A stretch of DNA of 64,000 nt from Streptomyces parvulus (GTDB lineage: Bacteria; Actinomycetota; Actinomycetes; Streptomycetales; Streptomycetaceae), in contig NZ_BMRX01000010.1 of NCBI RefSeq assembly GCF_014648855.1, positions 313,521 to 377,520 on the forward strand. Direction: 5' to 3'. Below the pieces are notes generated by a model. The model was not told the origin of the DNA, searched no databases, and saw only the letters and a program-made list of their open reading frames with translations. Made by a program: the position numbers and the translations under genes. The number at the start of each line of letters is the position of its first letter. The stretch's first letter is position 1. This document shows positions 24,961 to 33,374 of the stretch, in pieces.

Positions 24961-26298
24961 TCACTCCTCCAGGTCGGGCAACCGGGCCGGCGCCGGGCAG
25001 ATGCGGTCGCCGTGCTGGTCGAAGACGAACAGGTGGGCGAGGTCGACGAGGAGGGGGATCTGCATGCCGTGGCGCAGGTCGATGTCGGGGGTGGTCCGGA
25101 CGATCAGGTCGCCGGGGAGCCGGCCGTCGGGGGCGGTGACCGCGGGGCCCGGCTCCTCCGCGTCGTCCACGACCGCCACCGGCCCGGCGCGCAGGGCGCC
25201 CGCCCGTTCCCGGAGCCGGTCCAGGACGGTACCGTCGCGGCGGCGGCGCCGGACCGGCCGGGCGGCGGGCCGCGGGGCCTCCAGGTCGGGCACGACGGCC
25301 GGCCTGGAGCCGGTGTTGAGATGGACGAGGATCTCGTGGCCCTGGAACTCGACGTGCTCGACCAGGCCGGTGAGCAGCACCTCGCCGGGGCGCGCCGAGG
25401 CCGGCTTCGCGATCCGGACCGCCTCGGAACGCAGGCCCACGATCACCTCCCGGCCCTGCTGGACGCGGAGCAACTGGTGGTCCAGACAGAGCGGTTCGGG
25501 CAGGCGCAGGGCCTGCTTGCCCAGGCCGATCGTCATCGCCCCGTCCAGCGGGGCGCGCACGACGCCGCGCAGCAGGTTGATGCGCGGGGTGCCGATGAAG
25601 GCGGCGACGAAGACGTTGCGGGGCAGCGCGTACACCGCGCGCGGGGTGTCGACCTGCTGGAGCACGCCGCCGCGCAGGACCGCGACCCGGTCGCCGAGCG
25701 ACATGGCCTCGGACTGGTCGTGCGTGACGTAGACGGTGGTGACACCCAGTTCCCGGGTCAGCCCGGTGATCTCGGCGCGCAGGTGGTTGCGGAGCTTGGC
25801 GTCCAGGTTGGACAGCGGTTCGTCCATCAGGAAGGCGGACGGCCGGCGGGCGATGGCCCGGCCCATGGCGACGCGCTGGCGTTCGCCGCCGGAGAGCTGG
25901 GCGGGGAGGCGGTCGAGGAGGTCCTCGATGCCCAGCATGCGGGCGGTGGCGTCCACGCGGGGACCGGGGTCGGCCTGGGGGGCCTCGACGCGTAAGGGGA
26001 AGCCGATGTTCCCGCGGGTGGTCATGTTGGGGTAGAGGGCGAAGTTCTGGAAGACCATCGCCATCCGGCGCTCGGCGGGGAGCAGGTCGTTGGCGTACGC
26101 GCCGTCCAGCAGCAGTTCGCCCTCGGTGACCTCCTCCAGACCGGCGATCATGCGCAGCACGGTGGACTTGCCGCAGCCGGAGGGGCCGAGCAGGACGAGG
26201 AACTCGCCGGGCGCGATGTCCAGCGACAGCCGGTCCACCACGCGGACGCCTCGCGCGAAGGTCTTGCTCACGTCGTGCAGGGTGATGGCGCGTGTCAT
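24961..26298 (-). CDS. MsmK/UgpC-type ABC transporter ATPase containing a TTA codon
   Basis: 445 residues. Walker A GPSGCGKST at 38-46, Q-loop in VFQNFALYP, signature LSGGERQRVAMGRAI near 140, Walker B with MDEP, then two TOBE-like C-terminal segments as in sugar-import ATPases. No permease or binding-protein gene lies nearby, so it may energise importers encoded elsewhere, as MsiK does in Streptomyces. Leu102 is encoded by TTA (25995-25993), the only TTA codon I found in the window; in Streptomyces such genes need the bldA tRNA and are translated mainly in late growth. A charged insertion between the TOBE parts is unusual. Confidence 0.9.
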   Translation of the reverse strand: MTRAITLHDVSKTFARGVRVVDRLSLDIAPGEFLVLLGPSGCGKSTVLRMIAGLEEVTEGELLLDGAYANDLLPAERRMAMVFQNFALYPNMTTRGNIGFPLRVEAPQADPGPRVDATARMLGIEDLLDRLPAQLSGGERQRVAMGRAIARRPSAFLMDEPLSNLDAKLRNHLRAEITGLTRELGVTTVYVTHDQSEAMSLGDRVAVLRGGVLQQVDTPRAVYALPRNVFVAAFIGTPRINLLRGVVRAPLDGAMTIGLGKQALRLPEPLCLDHQLLRVQQGREVIVGLRSEAVRIAKPASARPGEVLLTGLVEHVEFQGHEILVHLNTGSRPAVVPDLEAPRPAARPVRRRRRDGTVLDRLRERAGALRAGPVAVVDDAEEPGPAVTAPDGRLPGDLIVRTTPDIDLRHGMQIPLLVDLAHLFVFDQHGDRICPAPARLPDLEE

Positions 26299-26499
26299 GG
26301 AGGTGCCCCCGGGGGCTCACTGGTCGCTGGTGCTCCGCGGTCGGACGCCCTCGTGCGGGTCGTACGGGGCGTATGAGTCACGGAAGTTAACGGACCGTGC
26401 GCGGCCGGGGGAAGACGGGCGACCGGATCGCCCGCCGGCGTCCAACTGGTGAGAAAGCGGACGATCGGGTTCCCTCACCGGGTTCCCTCAGGAGTTCCC

Positions 26500-26697
26500 T
26501 CAGTCGTCCCCGCCGCCACCGCTCCCGCCCCCGCGCGGACGCCGGTTCGCGTCGCGCATCAGCTCGCCCGCCAGCAGGGTCGCCCTGGAGACCCCGCGCG
26601 TCCAGCGCGGGCCTCCGCGGGCCGCCCACACGACGCAGGCGCAGCCGCCCACGACCAGGAGGAGGAGCGCGGACAGAAAGATGAGGATCATGCTCAT
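26500..26697 (-). CDS. Small single-helix membrane protein
   Basis: 65 residues: one hydrophobic helix (MILIFLSALLLLVVGGCACV), then a basic cytoplasmic region ending in a Gly/Asp-rich tail. No recognised family. The ATG at 26697 overlaps the stop codon of the upstream MFS gene in an ATGA arrangement, so it is translationally coupled. A second ATG at 26691 lies 6 nt after AAGGG and may be the actual start. Confidence 0.65.
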   Translation of the reverse strand: MSMILIFLSALLLLVVGGCACVVWAARGGPRWTRGVSRATLLAGELMRDANRRPRGGGSGGGGDD

Positions 26698-27947
26698 CCC
26701 TTCGCTTCCCGGCACGGCCGGCCGTCACCGGCCCGGTCCGCGCCATCCTGCCCGATCGCCGTGCGCCGCCGCTCGCCCGCGGTCGCCGACGGGGAGCGCA
26801 GCGCGACCCCCGACGAGAGCAGCAGCAGCGCGCCCAGCATCACGAAGGGCGCGGCGACGCCGGCGACGCCGGCGATCAGTCCCGCCGCCGCGGGGGCGGC
26901 GACCTGGCCGAGACGGTTGCCGGTCAGCCGCAGGGCGAGAGCGGTGGAGCGCGCGTCGTCGGGGGCGGCCTGCACGACGGTCGTCATGGACAGCGGCTGG
27001 CCGACGCCGAGGCAGAAGCCGAGCACGGCCAGCATCAGCGCGAGCACCCACACCGGCACCGGCAGCGCGACCCCGGCGCACAGCAGCGCGGCCAGCAGGC
27101 AGGTGACCGTGAGCAGCGCCGTCCGGCCGAGCAGCCGCAGCAGGGGCGTCAGCACGAGCCGACAGGCGATGGTGGCGGCCGCGCGCAGGCTGAGCAGCAG
27201 GCCGATCACGGCCGGGGAGATGCCCCGGTGCTCGCCCACGACGGGCAGGTAGGCGGTGAGGATGTCGGTGGCCGACAGGACCGACAGGCTGATCAGGATG
27301 CCCGCCGGTACGCCCCTGGCCCGCAGGATGCTCCCCACGGGCACGCGGCCGCCACGCTCCGCGCCCGGTCCGGCGGCCCTCGGGTGCTCTATGCGCCACA
27401 GGGACGTGAAGGCCACCGCCGCGCCCGCGCCCGCCACGAGCAGGGCCAGCGCGCTGCTGCCGGCCATGTCGGGGCCCCCGATCAGGGCGCCGGCGGCGAT
27501 GGGGCCGATCAGCTGCCCGAGCGAGGCGCCGATGGTGAAGTGGCCGAAGTTGCGGTCCTGTTCGTGCGGCGCGGACTGGCGGGCGACCAGCGACTGGGCG
27601 CCGATGACGAAGCACAGGTGACCGAGGCCCATGACGCCGCTCCACAACGCCATCGTCCCCAGGGACCCGGCGACGCCGCTGAGCGCGCAGCCGCCGGCGA
27701 TGAGGACGACACCGGCGGGCAGCAGGGGCGCGCAGCGGCCGTGGTCGGTGCGGCGGCCCAGCGGAACGGCGGCGAACAGCGGCAGCAGCGCGTACACGCC
27801 GGCGATGACGCCGACCGCGCGTTCGTCCGCGCCGAGCGCGAGGGCCCGGTAGGAGACGGCGGGCCGCGCCATCGACACCGCCCCCTGCGCGAAGCCGAAG
27901 GCGATGACGAGGCGGAGCAGCCAGCCGCGGTTCCCACCGGGCGTCAT
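26694..27947 (-). CDS. Major facilitator superfamily transporter
   Basis: 417 residues, twelve helices in two six-helix bundles. The loop after helix 2 carries PLGRRTDHGRCAPLL, a divergent version of the MFS loop-2/3 motif. Probably a drug or metabolite exporter of the DHA1 type; no substrate can be inferred. It begins 67 nt from the CitMHS gene stop and its end overlaps a small membrane-protein gene by 4 nt, so the two form an operon. ATG at 27947 follows AAAGGAC, a usable ribosome binding site. Confidence 0.85.
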   Translation of the reverse strand: MTPGGNRGWLLRLVIAFGFAQGAVSMARPAVSYRALALGADERAVGVIAGVYALLPLFAAVPLGRRTDHGRCAPLLPAGVVLIAGGCALSGVAGSLGTMALWSGVMGLGHLCFVIGAQSLVARQSAPHEQDRNFGHFTIGASLGQLIGPIAAGALIGGPDMAGSSALALLVAGAGAAVAFTSLWRIEHPRAAGPGAERGGRVPVGSILRARGVPAGILISLSVLSATDILTAYLPVVGEHRGISPAVIGLLLSLRAAATIACRLVLTPLLRLLGRTALLTVTCLLAALLCAGVALPVPVWVLALMLAVLGFCLGVGQPLSMTTVVQAAPDDARSTALALRLTGNRLGQVAAPAAAGLIAGVAGVAAPFVMLGALLLLSSGVALRSPSATAGERRRTAIGQDGADRAGDGRPCREAKG

Positions 27948-28014
27948 GATCGTGTCCTTTCCCGACTGCGGGGTGTGCGCCCGGCGCCCGGGGAGCCGGG
28001 CGCCGGGCCGCTGG

Positions 28015-29457
28015 TCAGATGATGCCGAACAGGATGCCCGCCGCGAGGATCACCAGACTCGTCAGGACCGCCCACTTCACGACGAACTTCGTGTGGTCGC
28101 CGAACTCGACCCTGGCCATGCCGACCAGGACGTAGACGGCCGGGACCAGGGGGCTGGACATGTGCAGCGGCTGGCCGACGATCGAGGCGCGGGCGATCTC
28201 CAGCGTGGAGACGCCGTGCGCGTGCCCGGCTTCGGCGAGCACCGGCAGCACGCCGAAGTAGAAGCCGTCGTTGGACATGAAGTAGGTGAGCGGCAGGCTG
28301 AGCAGGCCGGTGACCAGGCCCATGTGCGGGCCCATGCCCTCGGGGATGGTCTCCACGAGCCAGTTGGCCATGCTGTCGACCATGCCGGTGCCGGTGAGGA
28401 CGCCCGTGAAGACGGCGGCGGCGAAGACCATGCCGGAGACGTTGAGCACGTTGTCGGCGTGGGCCGCGATCCGGGCCTTCTGGTCCGGGATGTGGGGGAA
28501 GTTCACGGTGAGCGCGAGCGCGGCGCCGAGCAGGAAGAGCACCGGGATGGGCAGCAGTTCCATGATCATGGCGGTGAGCAGCGCGACCGTGAGCAGCGCG
28601 TTGAACCAGTACAGCTTGGGGCGCAGGGTGGGCCGGTTCGGGTCGAGGCCCTTGAAGTCGTCGTCCGACGCCTCGTCCGCCGCGCCGGAGCCGCCGGAGC
28701 CGGCGGAACCCCGGGAGCGGTCCGCTCCGCCCGGCCCGCCACGACCGGCACCCGCCTCAGCACCCGAACCCGCACCGACCAGCACCGTCTCGCTCTCCGG
28801 CTCCCGCTCCCGCTCCCGCACCAGCGCCTGGTCCAGCGTGAGCGTGCCCACCCGCCTGCGCTCGCGCAGACCGAGCACGTAGGCGAGGGCGACGACCGCG
28901 AGCAGACCGACGGCCAGGGCCGGGATCATCGGGACGAAGATGTCGGTGGCGTCGACCTTGAGGGCGGTGGCGGCGCGGGCGGTGGGCCCGCCCCAGGGCA
29001 GCGTGTTCATCACGCCGTTGGCCATCGCGGCGACGCCGGTCATCACGACCAGGCTCATCTTCAGCCGCTTGTACAGCGGGTACATCGCCGAGACCGTGAT
29101 CATGAAGGTGGTCGAGCCGTCGCCGTCCAGCGAGACGATCGCGGCGAGCAGCGCCGTACCCACGACGACGCGCATCGGGTCGGCCTTGCAGAACTTCAGG
29201 ATGGCCCGGACGATCGGGTCGAAGAGCCCGACGTCGATCATCACCCCGAAGTAGACGATCGCGAACATGAGCATCGCCGCGGTGGGGGCGAGGCTGGACA
29301 CGCCGTCGATGACGTAGTCGCCGAGGTGGGCGCCCTTGCCGACGAACACGCAGAAGAGCGCGGGGATCAGCACGAGCGCCGCGATCGGCGACATCTTCTT
29401 CATCATGATCAGGACCAGGAAGGTCGCGATCATGGCGAAGCCGAGGATGGTCAGCAT
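28015..29457 (-). CDS. CitMHS-family citrate/divalent metal:proton symporter
   Basis: 480 residues, about eleven helices. CitMHS hallmarks include SLDGDGSTTFMITVSAMYPLYKRL and NTLPWGGPTARAATAL in the N-terminal half and the repeated SNDGFYFGVLPVLAE in the C-terminal half. These proteins import citrate complexed with Mg, Ca or Fe. Between the halves is an unusually long, Gly/Ser/Glu-rich, probably disordered loop of roughly 70 residues (about 230-300), larger than in the Bacillus CitM/CitH proteins I know. ATG at 29457. Repeats in the promoter suggest regulation, but no two-component genes are adjacent. Confidence 0.9.
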   Translation of the reverse strand: MLTILGFAMIATFLVLIMMKKMSPIAALVLIPALFCVFVGKGAHLGDYVIDGVSSLAPTAAMLMFAIVYFGVMIDVGLFDPIVRAILKFCKADPMRVVVGTALLAAIVSLDGDGSTTFMITVSAMYPLYKRLKMSLVVMTGVAAMANGVMNTLPWGGPTARAATALKVDATDIFVPMIPALAVGLLAVVALAYVLGLRERRRVGTLTLDQALVREREREPESETVLVGAGSGAEAGAGRGGPGGADRSRGSAGSGGSGAADEASDDDFKGLDPNRPTLRPKLYWFNALLTVALLTAMIMELLPIPVLFLLGAALALTVNFPHIPDQKARIAAHADNVLNVSGMVFAAAVFTGVLTGTGMVDSMANWLVETIPEGMGPHMGLVTGLLSLPLTYFMSNDGFYFGVLPVLAEAGHAHGVSTLEIARASIVGQPLHMSSPLVPAVYVLVGMARVEFGDHTKFVVKWAVLTSLVILAAGILFGII

Positions 29458-29467
29458 GTGTGAGTAC

Positions 29468-29521
29468 CTAACGTTCGCCCTTGAACATTCCACCGGGGCA
29501 GGCGGTGCGAGCGACGTTAGG
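29468..29521. promoter_or_regulatory. Inverted CCTAACGT / ACGTTAGG pair in CitMHS promoter
   Basis: CCTAACGT at 29468-29475 and ACGTTAGG at 29514-29521 are exact inverse copies spaced by about 38 nt, just upstream of the CitMHS ATG. A nearby GTTAAC at about 29536 adds to an AT-rich promoter. They may be paired binding sites for an unidentified activator or repressor. Confidence 0.4.
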
Positions 29522-29597
29522 TGCCGCGAAGTCGCGTTAACAAGACGTTGACATGCGAGCAATAAGCGCAAAACTCCAGGTCACGGCTTTGCTCAGG

Positions 29598-31877
29598 TCA
29601 GGGCGAGGGCACGGGCGCGGCCGCGGCCGCGGTTGTGGTTGCGGGCAGGGGCACGAGCTTCACCGGTACGCCGTTGAGGACCGCGTTGCCGGAGAGCGGG
29701 TCGAGGAGGCTGCCGTCGAGGAGCTGGTTGACGTTGACGCCGGGCTCGGTGGCGGCGTGCGTCTGGCGGGTGCCGGGGCGGTCGTGGCCCCAGCCGTGCG
29801 GGAGGCTGACCACGCCGGGCCGGACGCTGTCGGTGATCTCGGCGGGGACGGTCACCTCTCCGCCGGGGCCCTGTACGCGGACGGGCTGCGCGGCGCTCAC
29901 GCCCAGCCGCCCCGCGTCGTCGGGGTGGACGTGCAGGGTGCAGCGGTTGGAGCCGCCGGTGAGGGCCGGGATGTTGTGCATCCAGCTGTTGTTCGACCTG
30001 AGATGGCGGCGGCCGACGAGGACGAGCCCGGCGGGGCGCTCGGCCAGGGCCTGGCGCAGGCGGGGCAGGTCGCCGGCGATCGGCTCCGGCAGCAGCTCCA
30101 CCTTGCCGCTGCGGGTCTTCAGCGGCTGCGGCAGGCGCGGGCGCAGCGGTCCGAGGTCGATGCCGTGCGGGTGGGCGAGCAGGCGCTCCAGGGTCAGCCC
30201 GTCGGGGCGCGCACCGAACCCGTCGCCGTAGGGGCCGAGGCGCAGCATCAGGTCGAGCCGCCGCTCGGGGCCGTTCTCGCCGGTGAGGCGTGCCGCCAGG
30301 TCGCCGGGGTCGCGGCCGTGCACGGGTGAGTGCGGGTCGCGGACGGACTTGCCGAGGGTCTGCTCGATCACCATGGCGTCGACGGTGGCGGGGTCGGTGC
30401 CGTGCCGGCCGGTGGCGGCCAGGGTGAGGCGGGCCAGGATCTCGGTCTCCGCCATCCGGCCGGGCTCCAGCGGGACGGCGGGGCGGGTGTAGCGGACCTG
30501 GTTGCGCACGGCGAGGGTGTTGAAGGCGAAGTCGTGGTGGGGGCTCTGCGCGGGCGGGGGCGGCGGCAGGACGACGTCGGCGTGGCGCGAGGTCTCGCCC
30601 AGGTACGGGTCGACGCTGACCATGAAGTCGAGCGAGTCCAGCGCCTTGTCGAGCCGGTCGCCGTCGGGCGCGGACAGCACGGGGTTGGCGGCGATGGTGA
30701 TCAGCGCGCGGACCGGCGTGCCGGTGCCGGGACCGGTGGCGGTGTCGATCTCCTCGGCGAGGGCGGACAGGGGCAGTTCGCCCTTGGCCTCGGGGTGCCC
30801 GCCGACCCGGGATGCCCAGCGGCCGAGCGCGAATCCGCGGCCGGGTCCGGCAGGGCGCGGGGTCCGGTCGGTCGCGGCCTGCGGGAAGAGGGCGCCGCCG
30901 GGCCGGTCCAGGTTGCCGGTGAGGATGTTGAGGACGTCCACGAGCCAGCTGGCGAGGGTGCCGTGCGGGACGGTGCAGCTGCCGATGCGACCGTACACGG
31001 CGGCGGTGGGCGCGGCGGCCAGTTCCCGGGCGAGGGCGCGCGTCACGCCGGCCTCCACGTCGCAGACGGCGGCCACGGCCTCGGGGGTGAAGTCGCGTAC
31101 GGAGGCGCGGACTTCGTCGACGCCGAGCACGTGCGGGGCGAGGTCTCCGAGGTCGACGAGGTCCTCCTCGTACAGGACGTGGACCATGGCGGCGAGCAGC
31201 AGGGCGTCGGTGCCGGGGCGGATCGCGACGTGCCGGTCGGCGAGCTTCGCGGTGCGGGTGCGGCGGGGGTCGACGACGGTGAGGGTGCCGCCGCGGGCGC
31301 GCAGGGCCTTGAGGCGGCCGGGGAAGTCGGGGGCCGTGCACAGGCTGCCGTTGGACTCCAGCGGGTTGGCGCCGATGAGCAGCAGGTGGTCGGTGCGGTC
31401 GAGGTCGGGCACGGGGATGGCGTTGGCGTCGCCGAAGAGCAGCCCGCTGGAGACGTGCTTGGGCATCTGGTCGACCGTGGAGGCGGTGAAGAGGCTGCGG
31501 GTGCCCAGGGCGGCGAGGAGGACGGGCGGGTAGAGGCCGCCGGCCACGGTGTGGACGTTGGGGTTGCCGAGGACGACGCCGACCGCGTGCGGACCGTGCC
31601 GGTCGGCGACGGCGCGGAGGCCGGCGGCGACCGCGTCGAAGGCCTCCTCCCAGCCGGCCTCGCGCAGTTCGCCGTCCTTGCGCACCAGGGGGGCGCGCAG
31701 TCGGTCGGGGTCGGAGTCGACGGCCCCGAAGGAGGCGCCCTTGGGGCAGATGAAGCCGTGGCTGAAGACGTCGTCGCGGTCGCCGCGGGCGGCGGTGACC
31801 TCGGTGCCGTCGATGGTGAGGGCCAGGCCGCAGGTGGCCTCGCACAGGGGGCAGATACGCAGGGCGGTGCGGGGCAC
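29598..31877 (-). CDS. Molybdopterin-dependent oxidoreductase (4Fe-4S, FdhF/NarB-like)
   Basis: 759 residues. N-terminal [4Fe-4S] ligands C9, C12, C16 and C44 (CPLCEATC ... CPKG), followed by the bis-MGD-binding domains and a C-terminal molydopterin dinucleotide-binding domain from about residue 620 (NSWMHNIPALTGGSNRCTLHVHPDDA). It is a DMSO-reductase-family catalytic subunit, cytoplasmic since no Tat signal is present. No electron-transfer subunit or chaperone gene is adjacent, so the partner is unknown and substrate assignment (nitrate, formate or other) is not possible. GTG at 31877 has GGGAGGA upstream. A TetR operator copy lies 39-56 nt upstream. Confidence 0.88.
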   Translation of the reverse strand: MPRTALRICPLCEATCGLALTIDGTEVTAARGDRDDVFSHGFICPKGASFGAVDSDPDRLRAPLVRKDGELREAGWEEAFDAVAAGLRAVADRHGPHAVGVVLGNPNVHTVAGGLYPPVLLAALGTRSLFTASTVDQMPKHVSSGLLFGDANAIPVPDLDRTDHLLLIGANPLESNGSLCTAPDFPGRLKALRARGGTLTVVDPRRTRTAKLADRHVAIRPGTDALLLAAMVHVLYEEDLVDLGDLAPHVLGVDEVRASVRDFTPEAVAAVCDVEAGVTRALARELAAAPTAAVYGRIGSCTVPHGTLASWLVDVLNILTGNLDRPGGALFPQAATDRTPRPAGPGRGFALGRWASRVGGHPEAKGELPLSALAEEIDTATGPGTGTPVRALITIAANPVLSAPDGDRLDKALDSLDFMVSVDPYLGETSRHADVVLPPPPPAQSPHHDFAFNTLAVRNQVRYTRPAVPLEPGRMAETEILARLTLAATGRHGTDPATVDAMVIEQTLGKSVRDPHSPVHGRDPGDLAARLTGENGPERRLDLMLRLGPYGDGFGARPDGLTLERLLAHPHGIDLGPLRPRLPQPLKTRSGKVELLPEPIAGDLPRLRQALAERPAGLVLVGRRHLRSNNSWMHNIPALTGGSNRCTLHVHPDDAGRLGVSAAQPVRVQGPGGEVTVPAEITDSVRPGVVSLPHGWGHDRPGTRQTHAATEPGVNVNQLLDGSLLDPLSGNAVLNGVPVKLVPLPATTTAAAAAPVPSP

Positions 31878-31915
31878 GGGTCCTCCCGGAGGGCGGCGTG
31901 GCTCTTGACGCGAGC

Positions 31916-31933
31916 ATACCGACCGGTAGGCAT
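31916..31933. promoter_or_regulatory. TetR operator upstream of molybdopterin oxidoreductase
   Basis: ATACCGACCGGTAGGCAT differs at one of 18 positions from the operator at 3438-3455, 28 kb away. It is between the TetR stop (31971) and the oxidoreductase GTG (31877), so the oxidoreductase has its own promoter in addition to any read-through. Confidence 0.65.
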
Positions 31934-31970
31934 GTTGGGGAGCCCTCGCACGGGCGTCCGCACGGGAGGG

Positions 31971-32588
31971 TCAGTCCAGCACGCGGCCCAGATAGGCCCG
32001 GAGCAGCTCGCGCGCCTCCTCTATGATCTTCGCGTCGCCGTCCGGGGCGACCCGGAAGGCGAGCTGCACGAGGGTGTCGGCGGTCTCCACGGCGACGAGG
32101 AAGACCCGGCGCAGATCGTCGTCGGGGCGGCGGCCGAGGTAGCCGGAGAGCAGTTCGGTGAGCCGCTCGGCGACCCGGTGGTTGGGGACGGCGGCGCGGT
32201 CGCCGACCGGGATCTGGTTGCCGAAGTCGATCAGGGAGAAACCGGGGGCCGTCCGCTTCATCGCGAGGTACTCGTCGAGCACCGCGTCCAGGGCGCCGCG
32301 CCAGCCCTCGTCGGCGCTCTCCGTGAGGCGTTCGGTCACGCGTTCCGCGTAGCGTTCCAGGTTGCGCTGGGCCAGGGCGTCGGCCATCTGCCGCTTGTTG
32401 CCGAAGAAGCGGTACACCGACCCGATGGGGACGTCGGCGCGCAGCGCCACGGCCCGGGTGCTCAGCGCGTCGTAGCCCACCTCGTCGAGGAGGTCGGCGC
32501 AGGCGTCCAGGATCCTGGTGAGCCGTTCGGCGCTGCGCCGCTGCACGGGGGCGCGGCGGAGGGGGGTCGGGTGGGGCACGGCCTTCAT
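31971..32588 (-). CDS. TetR-family regulator next to molybdopterin oxidoreductase
   Basis: 205 residues. HTH at about 20-66 (LSTRAVALRADVPIGSVYRFFGNK), then a helical domain of the TetR type with AFRVAPDGDAKIIEEARELL at the end. It starts 7 nt after the upstream lipoprotein stop; the GAGGG overlapping that stop serves as its ribosome binding site, so the two are coupled. It is the obvious candidate to bind 31916-31933, though the near-identical site at 3438 raises the possibility of shared or crossed control with the TetR at 5794. Confidence 0.85.
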   Translation of the reverse strand: MKAVPHPTPLRRAPVQRRSAERLTRILDACADLLDEVGYDALSTRAVALRADVPIGSVYRFFGNKRQMADALAQRNLERYAERVTERLTESADEGWRGALDAVLDEYLAMKRTAPGFSLIDFGNQIPVGDRAAVPNHRVAERLTELLSGYLGRRPDDDLRRVFLVAVETADTLVQLAFRVAPDGDAKIIEEARELLRAYLGRVLD

Positions 32589-32595
32589 GATGCCC

Positions 32596-33165
32596 TCACG
32601 GCGCCGTCTCGCGAAGGGGCACCGTCCGGCCCTCGATCTCCTCCGGGCCGGTCGCCTCCGTGGGTTCGGCGTCGGACGCCGTGATGTCCGCCGTGCTCTC
32701 CACGGGCTCGCCGTCGACGGCCCAGACGGTGTCGTCGTCGGCGTAGAGCCTGACCGTGACCTGGTGGGTGCCGCGCGGGACGAGGTCGGCGGTGAGCCGG
32801 TACTCCGGGCCGCGCAGGCGGGTGAGGAGGTCGCCGTCGAGGAAGAGGTGGGCGACGCCGCGGCCGGGCACCGCCTCGGCCTCGGTGCCGTCGGGCGAGA
32901 ACCTGAAGTCGCGCACGCTCAGGCGCACGTCCCAGCTGTCGTCGTCCTCGGGCTGGACCTCGATGCCGACCTCGGGGGCCTGCTCGGCGTCGACCTCACG
33001 GAAGCGCCGGCCCTGCTCGTCGGTGGTGTCGAGCAGCCTGCCGACCGGACGGGCCGACTCCCCGGCCTCCGGCTTCCCGTCGCCGCCGGAGCCGCAGCCC
33101 GCGGCCCCCGTCAGCAGCAGGACGCAGACCGCGGGCACGGCGAGCACTCCCCGCGTCCACGACAT
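32596..33165 (-). CDS. Secreted lipoprotein of unknown function
   Basis: 189 residues. A lipoprotein signal with lipobox LTGAAGC places the lipidated Cys at residue 24; a Gly/Ser linker follows. The mature region is acidic and strand-rich (VRLSVRDFRFSPDGTEAE, RGTHQVTVRLYADDD), resembling a small beta-sandwich. Not a recognised family. It is the first gene of an operon with the TetR gene. ATG at 33165. Confidence 0.8.
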   Translation of the reverse strand: MSWTRGVLAVPAVCVLLLTGAAGCGSGGDGKPEAGESARPVGRLLDTTDEQGRRFREVDAEQAPEVGIEVQPEDDDSWDVRLSVRDFRFSPDGTEAEAVPGRGVAHLFLDGDLLTRLRGPEYRLTADLVPRGTHQVTVRLYADDDTVWAVDGEPVESTADITASDAEPTEATGPEEIEGRTVPLRETAP

Positions 33166-33332
33166 GACGCGAGACTAGAACACGGGTCCGACACTCCGGA
33201 TCCCCCGGGGGCCGTGTTCCGGTCATCCTCCGGGAGGAGGCGCGTCCCGACACGGAGGGCCCGGACGCGCGCGGAGGGGCCCGGACGCGCGCGGAAGAGC
33301 CGTATGCCCTCTTGCGCGCGGGAAACCGCAAT

Positions 33333-33350
33333 CCTACGGTATGCCATAGG
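33333..33350. promoter_or_regulatory. Inverted repeat in hmgA promoter
   Basis: CCTACGGTATGCCATAGG, 18 nt with 7 of 9 pairs matched, ends 24 nt before the hmgA ATG. It may be the site for the downstream GntR regulator or another repressor; this is positional inference. Confidence 0.45.
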
Positions 33351-33374
33351 AATCGGGCTACGAGGGAGCGATCA

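Noticed and set aside
22331..26320. A single 1329-codon minus-strand frame spanning three genes
   Set aside because: Only its last 365 codons (from 23428) are a real gene; the rest is out-of-phase reading of the aldehyde dehydrogenase and ABC ATPase.
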